This document shows, in pieces, positions 35,604 to 44,799 of a stretch of DNA of 64,000 nt; the stretch's first letter is position 1, and each line of letters starts with the position of its first letter. Both the position numbers and the translations under genes were made by a program. Under the pieces are notes generated by a model. The model saw nothing but the letters and a program-made list of their open reading frames with translations, was not told the origin of the DNA and searched no databases. This DNA is from Rhizobium sp. BK316. Lineage in GTDB: Bacteria > Pseudomonadota > Alphaproteobacteria > Rhizobiales > Rhizobiaceae. The DNA lies in NCBI RefSeq assembly GCF_014193695.1, contig NZ_JACHZR010000001.1:471309-535308 (forward strand), read 5' to 3'.

Positions 35604-36920
35604 TTAGTGATATCCAGGCAGAAGGTCACCATGCGCCTCGATCAGGTCGTCGACGAGGCTCCAGATCTCGTCTGGAGACAGTTCGGCCGACGTGTGCGGA
35701 TCGAGCAGGGCTGCTTGGTAGATGCGGTCGCGCTTCCGTGTCAGCGCCGCTTCTACTGTAAGCTCCTGAACCGAAATGCTGAGCTTCATAACTGCCGCAA
35801 GCTGTGACGGGATCCTGCCGATACGGGTTGGCTGGATACCGTTTCTGTCGACATGGCAGGGCACTTCCACGACACATTCGGGCGGGAGGTTCTCGATCAG
35901 GCCGTTGTTCGGAACATTGCCGTAGATCAGGGCCGGCTTGCCGGTGACAACAGCGTGAATGATGCCGGCGGCATATTCGTTGCTGCGGCAGACGTCGATC
36001 GGCTTGTCGCCCTCGAGATCCCGGCGCAGCGCATGCCATTCGGAGATCTGCCTCTCGCAGCGGCTGATATATTCGTCGAGCGGGATATTGAGCTTGTCGA
36101 TGAGTTCGGGGCGGCGGTCCTTGATGTACCAGGACGTATATTCCGAGAAATGTTCGCTCGATTCCGTCACGAAATGGCCGAGCCGCTTCAGCACGTCAAA
36201 GCGGACCCGGTCGTCGGTTGGTACGCGACCCTCACCGGCAAGCGCCGTCAGGCGGGGATAGAGATCCTCGCGTCTGCCATCGGCGTGCAGCTTCTCGTAT
36301 TTCAGGAAGAAGGCGATGTGGTTGATGCCCGCCGAAATATAGTTGATGTCGGCGATGTCTTCGCTAAGGCATGTCGCGAGATGAGCGGCTGTATGCTGGA
36401 CGCTGTGGCAAAGGCCGACCGTACGGATGGACGGCGCCAGCTCCTTGATGGCCCAGCAATTGATCGCCATCGGGTTCACATATTGCATGAGCAATGCGCC
36501 GGGGCAGACCTCTTCCATATCGCGGCAGATCGCTTCCAGTACCGGTATGGTGCGAAGCCCGCGGAAGATTCCGCCGATGCCGAGCGTGTCGGCGATGGTC
36601 TGCCGCAGGCCATATTTCTTCGGCACATCGAAGTCCGTAACCGTCGCCGGCCTATAGCCGCCGACCTGCATCATCAGGATGACGAAATCTGATCCGCGCA
36701 GCGCTTCGCGACGATCGAGGGTGGCTTCGATCTTCACCTTGCGCAGATTGAGCGCCTCGCAGATGCGCCTTGCGACAATCTCGGATGTCTTCAGCCGCTC
36801 GGGATCGATGTCGAAGAGGCTGATGACATAGTTGCTGCCGGAAGGCGTCGACAGCACATCCCCCAGAATATTCTGCGCAAAAACGGTGCTGCCCGCACCC
36901 ACGAGGCAAATCTTCGGCAT
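35604..36920 (-). CDS. GH4 family glycosidase, alpha-galactosidase-like (MelA type)
   Basis: A 438-residue NAD- and Mn-dependent glycosidase. The Rossmann motif GAGSTVFAQ is at residues 8-16; Asn149 in VNP, Cys171 in GLCHSVQ and His201 in AGINH are the expected metal and sugar ligands. The CHS form is that of MelA-type alpha-galactosidases, not the CHG form of some alpha-glucosidases. No signal peptide, so it acts on imported sugar. It is divergent from an AraC regulator and upstream of the DeoR operon on the same strand, but its own terminator separates them. It may supply galactose or galactosamine units; this is inference. Confidence 0.88.
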   Translation of the reverse strand: MPKICLVGAGSTVFAQNILGDVLSTPSGSNYVISLFDIDPERLKTSEIVARRICEALNLRKVKIEATLDRREALRGSDFVILMMQVGGYRPATVTDFDVPKKYGLRQTIADTLGIGGIFRGLRTIPVLEAICRDMEEVCPGALLMQYVNPMAINCWAIKELAPSIRTVGLCHSVQHTAAHLATCLSEDIADINYISAGINHIAFFLKYEKLHADGRREDLYPRLTALAGEGRVPTDDRVRFDVLKRLGHFVTESSEHFSEYTSWYIKDRRPELIDKLNIPLDEYISRCERQISEWHALRRDLEGDKPIDVCRSNEYAAGIIHAVVTGKPALIYGNVPNNGLIENLPPECVVEVPCHVDRNGIQPTRIGRIPSQLAAVMKLSISVQELTVEAALTRKRDRIYQAALLDPHTSAELSPDEIWSLVDDLIEAHGDLLPGYH

Positions 36921-37024
36921 TTTGGTCTCCCGCCAATCAAGGTTGCCTTGTCTTTGCCTCTTCCAAATCAGAATTTCTTCCGCTTAATGGCGTTAATATT
37001 CCCGGATCGAAGCGCGAGAGTGAC

Positions 37025-37879
37025 ATGAAAGACGATCATTCCGACACAAGTGGCGAATGGACGGGATCGCCACGCGGCTTTCTGATCGAGCGTCACACGG
37101 CAGATGCCATGAGCGCTGCACATTGGCACGACCATGTCGAAATCAACCTGCTTCTCGACGGAGCTATGACCTATCTCTTCAATGGCCGGCAAGAGCAGGT
37201 CGAGGCCGGCCGCCTTGTCCTGTTCTGGGCGGCCATTCCTCATCAGACGATTCTGGTGACGCAGGAAGCGCCGCTCATCTGCCTCTATCTTCCGCTCGTC
37301 GATTTTCTTGCTCTGTCCATAGACAAGAAGGCGAGGCAGGCGATCATGCAAGGCGCCTTCGTGGTCGAGCCCCACCGCCGTGAGACGACACCGCTAACCG
37401 TCTCTGCATGGGTCGAGGAATGGGGCAGGGGTGATCCGGTGCGGCGTCAGCTGATTGCCGAGGAGGCCAAGCTCCGATTGCGCCGGCTTATTCTCGATCA
37501 CGCCGACGGTGAGGGCTCTTCGGTGGCGGTGGCCGCGACGCCTATAAGCCCTGCGATCCGCCACTCCGAGGTGCTGACCGATCTGATAAACAGACATTTT
37601 TCCGAGCAGCTCAGCCTGGAGCTGCTGGGAAGGCGCGCCAATGTTCATCCGACCACCGCCAACCGGGCGTTTCGCGATGTGCTCGGTATTTCCGTGATGG
37701 AATATCTGACGCGATATCGCCTTGCGAGAGCAATGCAGCGGCTGGCTGAAACCGAAGACTCGATCCTGGAAATTGCTCTGGACTGTGGCTTCGGCTCCAG
37801 CAGCCGGTTCTACGATATCTTCAAGCAGCGGACCGGCACCACGCCCCGGCAATTCCGCCTGTCGCTGGGTAAGCCGTGA
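37025..37879 (+). CDS. AraC-family transcriptional regulator
   Basis: A 284-residue regulator. The N-terminal part is a cupin-type sugar-sensing fold (HWHDHVEINLLLDG, residues about 33-46). The C-terminal AraC domain has two helix-turn-helix units (LSLELLGRRANVHPTTANRAF and ILEIALDCGFGSSSRFYDIFK) and ends in GTTPRQFR. It is divergent from the GH4 gene with 104 bases between, the usual layout for melR/melA-type control. Confidence 0.9.
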   Translation: MKDDHSDTSGEWTGSPRGFLIERHTADAMSAAHWHDHVEINLLLDGAMTYLFNGRQEQVEAGRLVLFWAAIPHQTILVTQEAPLICLYLPLVDFLALSIDKKARQAIMQGAFVVEPHRRETTPLTVSAWVEEWGRGDPVRRQLIAEEAKLRLRRLILDHADGEGSSVAVAATPISPAIRHSEVLTDLINRHFSEQLSLELLGRRANVHPTTANRAFRDVLGISVMEYLTRYRLARAMQRLAETEDSILEIALDCGFGSSSRFYDIFKQRTGTTPRQFRLSLGKP

Positions 37880-37950
37880 CAGGGCACCAGGTCTGGGCGC
37901 GAGACAGCTATCGAATCCCCCGGCCAGCGCGCTAAGCTATGAGGGATAGA

Positions 37951-39066
37951 ATGCTTGGACCTGCTAGCGATAGAGCGAAATGGATTGAACCTATGGCAAG
38001 TGATAGCACCAACCCTTCCGGCGCTCTGGTGCCCCTGGCTGTCATCGAGGATTTTTGCCGACAGGTCCTGCTTGCAGCCGGCGCTGACGAGCCGACAGCC
38101 GACGCTGCGACACGGGGAATGCTGCACGGCACACGCTACGGCATCGACAGCCACGGTGTGCGTCTGCTTGCGCATTATGTGAAGGGATTGACGCAGGGAC
38201 GTCTCAATCCAAGCCCAAAGCTCTCCGTCTCCAACATGTTCGGCGCGGTCGCTTCGCTTGATGCGGATAATGCCCACGGCGCCCTTGCGACTTATACGGC
38301 CATGGAGCGTGCGACGCGCTTGGCCGGTGAGTTCGGGATTGGTGCCGTCGCCATCCGCAATTCCTCGCATTTTGGTCCGGCAGGCGCCTATGCGCTCGAC
38401 GCCGCTGAACGTGGTTTCATCGGTTTCACCTTCTGCAATTCCGATAGCTTCGTTCGCCTGCATGACGGCGCCATGCGCTTCCATGGCACCAACCCGATTG
38501 CCTGTGCCGTGCCGGTCAAGGGAGACAATCCCTGGCTCTTCGACATGGCGACAAGCGCTGTACCCTATAACCGCGTGCAGCTCTATCGCAGCCTCGGCCG
38601 ACAACTGCCGGAAGGTGTCGCGTCGGATGAACGGGGTTACAATACGACTGATCCCGATGTGGCCGACATGCTGGCGCCTCTCGGCGGCGAATTCGGCTTC
38701 AAGGGCGCGGGGCTTGCCGGCATTCCCGAGATCCTGAGCGCGGTGCTTACAGGCATGAAGCTGAGTTTCGATATCGCTCCGATGCCTGGCCCGGATTTCT
38801 CGACCCCGCGTGGGCTCGGCGCCTTCGTCATCGCCCTCAATCCAGCAGCCTTCCTCGACATTGAAACCTTCGATGCTGCCATGAAACGCTACGTCGAAAC
38901 CTTGAGGGCTTCCCCTGCGCGGAAAGGCTTCAAGGTGCTCGCGCCCGGTGACCGGGAATGGGCTGTCGCCGCCGAGCGGGAAAAACATGGCGTCACGCTG
39001 GACCCGGCGACGGTCGACGCCTTCAGAACGCTTGCCTCCCGTTATCGACTGGTCAGCCCGGCCTGA
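37951..39066 (+). CDS. LDH2/YiaK-type malate/lactate/ketogulonate dehydrogenase
   Basis: An NAD(P)-dependent 2-hydroxyacid dehydrogenase of about 371 residues in the LDH2 family (malate, ureidoglycolate, 2,3-diketogulonate reductases). SHGVRLL, NSSHFGPAG, GTNPIACAVP and FDMATSAVP are family landmarks. Of three possible ATGs (37939, 37951, 37993), 37951 has GAGGG at good spacing. It lies upstream of a GntR regulator and a TRAP transporter, as YiaK lies near YiaMNO, so it may reduce an imported keto-sugar acid. The exact substrate is not readable. Confidence 0.87.
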   Translation: MLGPASDRAKWIEPMASDSTNPSGALVPLAVIEDFCRQVLLAAGADEPTADAATRGMLHGTRYGIDSHGVRLLAHYVKGLTQGRLNPSPKLSVSNMFGAVASLDADNAHGALATYTAMERATRLAGEFGIGAVAIRNSSHFGPAGAYALDAAERGFIGFTFCNSDSFVRLHDGAMRFHGTNPIACAVPVKGDNPWLFDMATSAVPYNRVQLYRSLGRQLPEGVASDERGYNTTDPDVADMLAPLGGEFGFKGAGLAGIPEILSAVLTGMKLSFDIAPMPGPDFSTPRGLGAFVIALNPAAFLDIETFDAAMKRYVETLRASPARKGFKVLAPGDREWAVAAEREKHGVTLDPATVDAFRTLASRYRLVSPA

Positions 39067-39117
39067 ATGAGTGCGGCGGATTGACGCGCAACTTTCCCAA
39101 TGATAGCTTGAGTTAAT

Positions 39118-39136
39118 TGGTCAGGCCAGTTGACCA
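39118..39136. promoter_or_regulatory. FadR/GntR-type operator candidate
   Basis: TGGTCA, seven bases, TGACCA, located 39 bases before the GntR-type gene. FadR-subfamily proteins bind short T-GT/AC-A palindromes of this kind. A TTGACG (39081) and TAGCTT (39104) pair with 17-base spacing lies just upstream as a possible promoter, so bound repressor would block it. Confidence 0.45.
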
Positions 39137-39174
39137 GTTGTGCGCTTGAGGAGAAGCGCGCCGGGGAGGCCACG

Positions 39175-39933
39175 ATGTTTTCGGCAGTTGAATCACGCCG
39201 CCTTTACAGGCAGGTGGCGGATCAGATTCGTATGATGATTATCCGAGGCGAACTCGCCGTCGGTCAGAGGTTGCCGGCTGAGCGCGAGCTCGCGGAGCAA
39301 CTTTCGGTTTCGCGCCCCACGCTGCGCGAGGCGCTGATCGTACTGGAAGTTGAGGGCTACATCAATATCCGCATGGGCTCCGGCATCTACGTCACGCGTA
39401 AACATGCGGCCGAAGGGACTGGCAACGAGCGCGAACCTGTCGAAGGGCCTTTCGAGCTGCTGCAGGCACGCGCCATCATCGAATGCGCAATATCAGAGGA
39501 AGCCGCAAAGTGCGCCCGACCGGAAGACATTGCCGTTCTCGATGCGGCGCTGAGTGCGATGAGTGGTGTCGTGGATGATGCACGGGCCGTGCTTGTCGCC
39601 GACCGCGCCTTTCATACCGGCATTGCCGCAATCATCGGCAACGCGACCTTGATCCGGGTCACCGGCGAAATGTTCGACATGCGGATGACACCATATTTCG
39701 AGAGGCTTGCCAGCCATTTCGAAGGACCGGTGTCGTGGCGCAGCGCGCTGGAAGAGCACCGGGCCATCCGCGACGCGATCGCCGCAGGCGATGCGGCGGG
39801 GGCGAAGGCCGCCATGCGCACGCATCTGACGAATTCGCAGAAGAGGTTTTCCGAAAGCTTCGGGGAGGAGTTCTCGGGCGAGGAGGGGCGCGGCCGTGTG
39901 GCCGGGCCAAACAAGGGAAAAGTAATCATCTAA
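39175..39933 (+). CDS. GntR-family regulator, FadR subfamily
   Basis: A 252-residue regulator. The winged helix (about 8-75) contains LPAERELAEQLSVSRPTLREAL, and an FCD-type all-helical effector domain follows (ARAIIECAI, DRAFHTGIAA, EEHRAIRDAIAAGD). The ATG at 39175 has GGGGAGG before it; a TTG-started longer form is less likely. It precedes the TRAP genes by 23 bases and probably represses them and itself, with a sugar acid as effector. A palindrome at 39118-39136 is the likely site. Confidence 0.9.
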   Translation: MFSAVESRRLYRQVADQIRMMIIRGELAVGQRLPAERELAEQLSVSRPTLREALIVLEVEGYINIRMGSGIYVTRKHAAEGTGNEREPVEGPFELLQARAIIECAISEEAAKCARPEDIAVLDAALSAMSGVVDDARAVLVADRAFHTGIAAIIGNATLIRVTGEMFDMRMTPYFERLASHFEGPVSWRSALEEHRAIRDAIAAGDAAGAKAAMRTHLTNSQKRFSESFGEEFSGEEGRGRVAGPNKGKVII

Positions 39934-39956
39934 CCAGAGCTCAGGAGGAGAGAGCG

Positions 39957-40931
39957 ATGAAGTTGAAACTGACAACGATACTCTGCACCGCCGCCGCTAT
40001 CATGGCGACAACGGCGATCGCCCATGCCCAGACCGTGCTGAAATGGGCGCATGTCTACGAGACCTCGGAACCCTTCCACACGGATTCCGTCTGGGCCGCG
40101 GAAGAGATCAACAAGCGCACCAACGGCCGCTACAAGATCGAAGTCTATCCGGCCTCGCAGCTCGGCAAGGAAGCGGATATCAACCAGGGCCTCAAGCTCG
40201 GAACGGTCGATATCATCATTTCCGGATCAAGCTTTGCTGCCCGCGACTACAAGCCGATCGGCGTCACCTATTTCCCCTACATCTTCCGCAGTCCGGAACA
40301 CCTGATCGCCTATACAAAGAGCGACGTCTTCAAGCGCCTCGCCAAGGGCTATGAAGACAAGACCGGCAACCACATCGCCGCCGTCAGCTATTACGGCACA
40401 CGCCAAACGACAGCCAATAAGCCGATCGCCAAATGCGCCGACATGCAGGGCCTGAAGATCCGCGTGCCTGACGTTCCGGCCTACCTCGCCATGCCGCGCG
40501 CCTGCGGCGCCAACACAACGCCGATCGCTTTTGCCGAGGTCTATCTCGCTTTGCAGAACGGCACGGTCGAAGCCCAGGAAAACCCTCTGACGACGATTGA
40601 GGCCAAGAAGTTCTATGAGGTCCAGAAGAATATCATTCTGACCGGTCATATCGTCGACCACCTGAATACGGTGATCTCGAAGACGCTCTGGTCGAGCCTT
40701 TCCGACGAGGACAAGAAGATCTTCGGCGATGTCATGCAGGAAGCGGCCCAGCGCACGACCAAGACCATCGAGGGCAAGGAAAACGGCCTGATCACTACCT
40801 TCAAGGAGAAGGGTCTGAGCGTCACCGAGGTCGACAAGGCCGACTTCGAGAAGACGGTTGCGGAAAAGGTCAAGTTCGAGGACTTCGGCTACGAGAAAGC
40901 CGATTGGGAAGCGATCCGCGCGATCCAGTAA
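39957..40931 (+). CDS. TRAP transporter solute-binding protein (DctP family)
   Basis: A 324-residue periplasmic binding protein. The signal peptide ends at IAHAQT; LKWAHVYETSEPFH starts the mature protein. The conserved Arg that binds the carboxylate is expected in GLKIRVPDVP, and FAEVYLALQNGTVEAQENP is the family signature. The ligand is therefore an organic or sugar acid. The ATG at 39957 follows AGGAGGAG. It is the first gene of the TRAP set; a stem-loop follows. Confidence 0.92.
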   Translation: MKLKLTTILCTAAAIMATTAIAHAQTVLKWAHVYETSEPFHTDSVWAAEEINKRTNGRYKIEVYPASQLGKEADINQGLKLGTVDIIISGSSFAARDYKPIGVTYFPYIFRSPEHLIAYTKSDVFKRLAKGYEDKTGNHIAAVSYYGTRQTTANKPIAKCADMQGLKIRVPDVPAYLAMPRACGANTTPIAFAEVYLALQNGTVEAQENPLTTIEAKKFYEVQKNIILTGHIVDHLNTVISKTLWSSLSDEDKKIFGDVMQEAAQRTTKTIEGKENGLITTFKEKGLSVTEVDKADFEKTVAEKVKFEDFGYEKADWEAIRAIQ

Positions 40932-40939
40932 GAGCCCGG

Positions 40940-40964
40940 GGGCGCGCGGGAGCGCTGCGCGCCC
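40940..40964 (+). promoter_or_regulatory. Intercistronic stem-loop between dctP- and dctQ-type genes
   Basis: Arms GGGCGCGC and GCGCGCCC with a 9-base loop, followed by TTCTTCCCC. It lies 9 bases after the binding-protein stop. Such hairpins commonly stabilise the upstream message or cause partial termination, giving more binding protein than permease. Confidence 0.55.
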
Positions 40965-40992
40965 TTCTTCCCCAATCGGAATAAGGCCGATC

Positions 40993-41565
40993 ATGTCTCA
41001 AGAAGTCCACACGCAAATCACCGCCGAGGAGATCGGCCACGAGTTCGAAGGGCATGCGCCCACCGCCAATGTCTCGGACTACGCCATCGAAGACTGGATT
41101 ACGCTGATCGTCTTCTGGCTGATGGCCGGCTGCGTTTTCCTGCAGTTCTTCACCCGCTATGTGTTGAACAACAGCTATGCCTGGACCGAGGAGATCGCCG
41201 TGAACTGCCTGATCGGCGTCGTTTTCTTGGGCGCCGTCATGTGTGTGCGCACGTCGCGCCACATCCAGGTGGACGTCTTCTACCATTACATGCCGGCAGG
41301 CCTCGCGCGCGTTCTCGCAACGTTCGTCGATATCGTCCGCATCGGTTTCTTCGCTTACGGCTGCTATCTGATGTGGCGTTACGTGCAGATCGTCGCCGAC
41401 GAGCAGATGGTCACCGTCGATTTGCCGCGCAACATCGTCTTCTACAGCGTGCTTGCTGCCTTCGTGCTGATGCTGATCCGCGCGGTGATCGTCTTCATCG
41501 CCAATATGCGCCGCGGCTATTCCGTTCTGGAGCGCCCCGAAGAATTCCACGCTGTCGAAGGATGA
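40993..41565 (+). CDS. TRAP transporter small permease (DctQ family)
   Basis: A 190-residue membrane protein with four likely membrane segments. RYVLNNSYAWTEEIAVN is the DctQ signature, and TSRHIQVDVF follows. It starts at ATG 40993; the open frame upstream covers the hairpin region and the end of the previous gene and is not coding. The large permease gene begins 4 bases after its stop. Confidence 0.9.
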   Translation: MSQEVHTQITAEEIGHEFEGHAPTANVSDYAIEDWITLIVFWLMAGCVFLQFFTRYVLNNSYAWTEEIAVNCLIGVVFLGAVMCVRTSRHIQVDVFYHYMPAGLARVLATFVDIVRIGFFAYGCYLMWRYVQIVADEQMVTVDLPRNIVFYSVLAAFVLMLIRAVIVFIANMRRGYSVLERPEEFHAVEG

Positions 41566-41569
41566 CCTG

Positions 41570-42976
41570 ATGCTGCTCTTGCTTGGCTCGTTTCTGCTGC
41601 TGATGCTGATCGGCGTGCCCGTCGCAATCTCGATGGCCGTCGCATCCGTTCTCTACATTGTCCTCTACGGCGTTGCGCCTGACATCATCGTCGCCCAGCG
41701 AATGATCGCGGGTGTAGAAAGTTTCCCGCTTCTCGCTGTTCCCTTCTTCATCCTTGCCGGCAATCTCATGAATTCGGCTGGTGTCACCGGCCGCATCTAT
41801 TCCTTCGCCGTCGCGCTCGTCGGCTGGATGAAGGGTGGTCTCGCGCAGGTCAATATCATCGGTTCCGTCATCTTCTCGGGCATGTCGGGCACTGCGCTCG
41901 CCGATGCGGCAGGCATCGGGACGATCGAGATCAAGGCCATGAAGGATCACGGCTATCCGGTCGAGGCAGCAGTCGGGGTAACAGCGGCTTCCGCCACGCT
42001 CGGGCCGATCTTCCCGCCGTCCTTGCCCTTCGTAATCTACGGTATGATGGCCAATGTCTCGATCGGAGCTCTTTTCATGGCCGGCATCCTGCCGGGCGTC
42101 GTCATGACGTTGCTGATGATGATCACCGTCGCAGCTTTTGCCTACGTGAAGCGCTGGGGTTCCGATGCGCCATTCGACGTCAAGCAACTCCTTTCCGCAG
42201 GTTTGGAGATCGTCGTCGTCCTGCTCGTCCCGTTGTCGATTTACGTGATGATGCGATCAGGCGTATCAATGAACGCCGCGGCGGGCATTGCCCTTGTCGT
42301 GCTTCTGGCGCTCGACTGGTATTTTCGCTTTTCTGCCGTCATGGCGCTGATGACGCCGGTCATCCTGATCGGCGGCATGACCATGGGCTGGTTCACGCCG
42401 ACGGAAGCGGCCGTCGCCGCTGTGCTCTGGTCGCTGTTTCTCGGCCTTGTGCGCTACCGCACGATGACGCTCTCGACTCTTGCCAAGGCGAGTTTCGACA
42501 CGATCGAGACGACGGCTTCCGTTCTCTTCATCGTCACTGCCGCTTCGGTCTTCGCATGGTTGCTGACGGTGAGCCAGGCGGCACAGCTTCTGTCTGACGC
42601 GATCCTGTCGATCACCGACAACAAATGGGTGTTCCTGATTCTCGTGAACCTGCTGATGCTCTTCGTCGGCTGCTTCCTGGACACGATCGCGGCCATTACC
42701 ATCCTCGTGCCGATCCTACTGCCGATCGTTGCGAAATTCGGCATCGACCCGGTCCAGTTCGGCCTCATCATGACCCTGAACCTGATGATCGGCCTTTTGC
42801 ATCCACCGCTCGGCATGGTACTTTTCGTACTGTCGCGGGTGGCAAAACTATCCGTAGAGCGCACGACTATGGCGATCCTGCCTTGGCTTGCGCCGCTTTT
42901 CATCGCCTTGATCCTGATCACCTTTGTTCCCTCCGTATCCCTGTGGCTGCCACAGCAGCTCGGGCTTCTGAAGTAG
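41570..42976 (+). CDS. TRAP transporter large permease (DctM family)
   Basis: A 468-residue membrane transporter with about 12 to 13 segments. Family landmarks are PLLAVPFFILAGNLMN, GMSGTALADAAGIG and ASATLGPIFPPSLPFVIYG. It carries out sodium-driven uptake with the small permease and the binding protein. It is slightly longer than many DctM proteins because of a central loop. The dehydrogenase gene starts nine bases later. Confidence 0.92.
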   Translation: MLLLLGSFLLLMLIGVPVAISMAVASVLYIVLYGVAPDIIVAQRMIAGVESFPLLAVPFFILAGNLMNSAGVTGRIYSFAVALVGWMKGGLAQVNIIGSVIFSGMSGTALADAAGIGTIEIKAMKDHGYPVEAAVGVTAASATLGPIFPPSLPFVIYGMMANVSIGALFMAGILPGVVMTLLMMITVAAFAYVKRWGSDAPFDVKQLLSAGLEIVVVLLVPLSIYVMMRSGVSMNAAAGIALVVLLALDWYFRFSAVMALMTPVILIGGMTMGWFTPTEAAVAAVLWSLFLGLVRYRTMTLSTLAKASFDTIETTASVLFIVTAASVFAWLLTVSQAAQLLSDAILSITDNKWVFLILVNLLMLFVGCFLDTIAAITILVPILLPIVAKFGIDPVQFGLIMTLNLMIGLLHPPLGMVLFVLSRVAKLSVERTTMAILPWLAPLFIALILITFVPSVSLWLPQQLGLLK

Positions 42977-42985
42977 GGGAGTGCG

Positions 42986-44029
42986 ATGCAGACCCGTCTG
43001 GCACGGCTTTATGCGAAGGGCGATTTGCGGATCGAGACCGCTCCGGTCGCAGCCCCCGGCCCCGGTGAGGTGCTTTTGAAGATGGCAGCCGCAGGCATCT
43101 GCGGCTCTGACCTGCATTATTACCAGGATGGCGGTTTCGGACCGGTCCGGATTCGCGAGCCGATGATACCCGGTCACGAGGCCGCCGGAACCGTAGAGCA
43201 GGCAGGTGAAGGTGTAACCTTGAAGGCCGGCACGCTGGTCGCGGTCAATCCGAGCCAGCCCTGCGGTGCTTGCGAATATTGCAACATAGGCTTGCCGATC
43301 CACTGCCTGGAAATGCGCTTCATGGGCAGTGCGATGCGCCTGCCGCATGAGCAGGGCATGTTCCGGGAATGGCTGGTGGTGCCGGCCCAACAATGCATTG
43401 AGGTTGGAGCCTCGATAACGGCTGCGGAAGCGGCCTGCAGCGAGCCTCTGTCCGTCTGCCTGCATGCCGCATCGCGTGCGCCAGGCATTGCCGGCAAAAA
43501 AGTCCTGGTAACAGGTGCCGGACCGATCGGTTCCCTGATGGTTGCCGTTGTCAGTCATTATGAGGCGGCAGAGATTGTCGTCACGGATCTTGCCGATGCG
43601 GCGCTCGCGCGGGCGAAAGCCATCGGCGCCAGCCGCACGATCAACGCGGTCCGGGATGCAGAGTCATTTGCCGAATTCCAGTCAGGAAAAGGCTATTTCG
43701 ATCTCGTGTTCGAATGTTCCGCCGCCGCCCCAGCCATCCATAGCGCTATTGCGGCGGCCCGGCCGCGCGGCACCATCGTCCAGGTGGGCGTCTCAGGCGA
43801 CGTACCGGTGCCTCTCAACGCCATCGTCGGCAAGGAACTGCACATCCACGGAACACAGCGCTTTCATGAGGAGTTCGCGACCGCCGTCGACCTGATCTCG
43901 CGCCGGAAGATCGATGTGCGGCCGATCATCAGCCACAGAATGCCGCTCGAAGACGCCGTTTCAGCCTTCGAAATTGCCGGCGACCGTTCGCTGGCCTGCA
44001 AGGTGCAATTGACCTTCCACTCGCCCTAA
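42986..44029 (+). CDS. idnD: Zinc-dependent alcohol dehydrogenase, L-idonate 5-dehydrogenase-like
   Basis: A 347-residue medium-chain dehydrogenase. The catalytic zinc ligands are Cys39, His64 and Glu65; the structural zinc cysteines are at 93, 96, 99 and 107. The Rossmann motif is GAGPIG. It is most like L-idonate 5-dehydrogenase, which gives 5-ketogluconate. As last gene after a TRAP importer for sugar acids, it would oxidise the imported acid. Its stop overlaps the convergent SDR gene by 4 bases. Other sugar-alcohol dehydrogenases are not excluded. Confidence 0.85.
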   Translation: MQTRLARLYAKGDLRIETAPVAAPGPGEVLLKMAAAGICGSDLHYYQDGGFGPVRIREPMIPGHEAAGTVEQAGEGVTLKAGTLVAVNPSQPCGACEYCNIGLPIHCLEMRFMGSAMRLPHEQGMFREWLVVPAQQCIEVGASITAAEAACSEPLSVCLHAASRAPGIAGKKVLVTGAGPIGSLMVAVVSHYEAAEIVVTDLADAALARAKAIGASRTINAVRDAESFAEFQSGKGYFDLVFECSAAAPAIHSAIAAARPRGTIVQVGVSGDVPVPLNAIVGKELHIHGTQRFHEEFATAVDLISRRKIDVRPIISHRMPLEDAVSAFEIAGDRSLACKVQLTFHSP

Positions 44030-44787
44030 ACGATGGTTTCGCCACCATCGACGACGAGGATCTGCCCCGTCATGTAAGAGGAGCGGTCCGAAACGAGAAA
44101 CAGGATCGGCTCGGCGATTTCCGACACATCCGCCCAGCGGCCGAGCGGCACCTTCTCGGCGATGTAGCCTTCGATCGCACCGCGTCCACCCATTTGCGCG
44201 ATGAATGGTTCATTGAACGGCGTGTCGACCCATCCGGGACAGAGTGCGTTCACGCGAACGCCGAATTTTGCATAGTCGCCCGCCATCTGCCGGGTCATGG
44301 CGATGACAGCATGTTTGGTGGTCGTATAGGCGATCATTTCGCGGTCGTAGAGCACGCCCGACGAGGAGGATGTATTGAGGATAACGCCTTTGCCGGCGTT
44401 TTTCATGATCGGCATAACGAAACGCGCTGCCATGAAATGCGCCCGCACATTCAGGCTCCAGGACTTGTCGAAGCCTTCCACGGCGACCTGCTCCAGATCT
44501 CCGGCGACCTGAGCACCCGCGTGATTGTGCAAAATGTCGATCCGGCCATGGCGTACGGCAGTAGCGGTTATGCCGGTTTCAAGCGCCCTGTCGTCGGTCA
44601 CATCGACCACCAGGCTTTCGGCGCTGCCGCCGGCCTCAGCAATCAGCTCGACAGTCTCTTCGGCATTCGCGAAGTTGATATCGGCAACGACGACATGGGC
44701 GCCTTCGCGCGCCATGATCTGTGCGCCGGCCCGACCGATGCCCGAGCCTGCGCCCGTAACGATTGCAACGCGATCTCTCAATATCAT
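44026..44787 (-). CDS. SDR family oxidoreductase
   Basis: A 253-residue short-chain dehydrogenase. TGAGSGIG is at 11-18, NHAG replaces the usual NNAG, the Ser is in NTSSSSG, and Tyr and Lys are in AYTTTKHA. The Rossmann acidic residue (VVADI) suggests NAD. It lies 12 bases after a polyamine-type ABC permease gene on the same strand, so it is the last gene of that operon and probably oxidises the imported compound. It is convergent with the IdnD-like gene and could also act on its product. Confidence 0.88.
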   Translation of the reverse strand: MILRDRVAIVTGAGSGIGRAGAQIMAREGAHVVVADINFANAEETVELIAEAGGSAESLVVDVTDDRALETGITATAVRHGRIDILHNHAGAQVAGDLEQVAVEGFDKSWSLNVRAHFMAARFVMPIMKNAGKGVILNTSSSSGVLYDREMIAYTTTKHAVIAMTRQMAGDYAKFGVRVNALCPGWVDTPFNEPFIAQMGGRGAIEGYIAEKVPLGRWADVSEIAEPILFLVSDRSSYMTGQILVVDGGETIV

Positions 44788-44799
44788 GCATTTCCCCGG

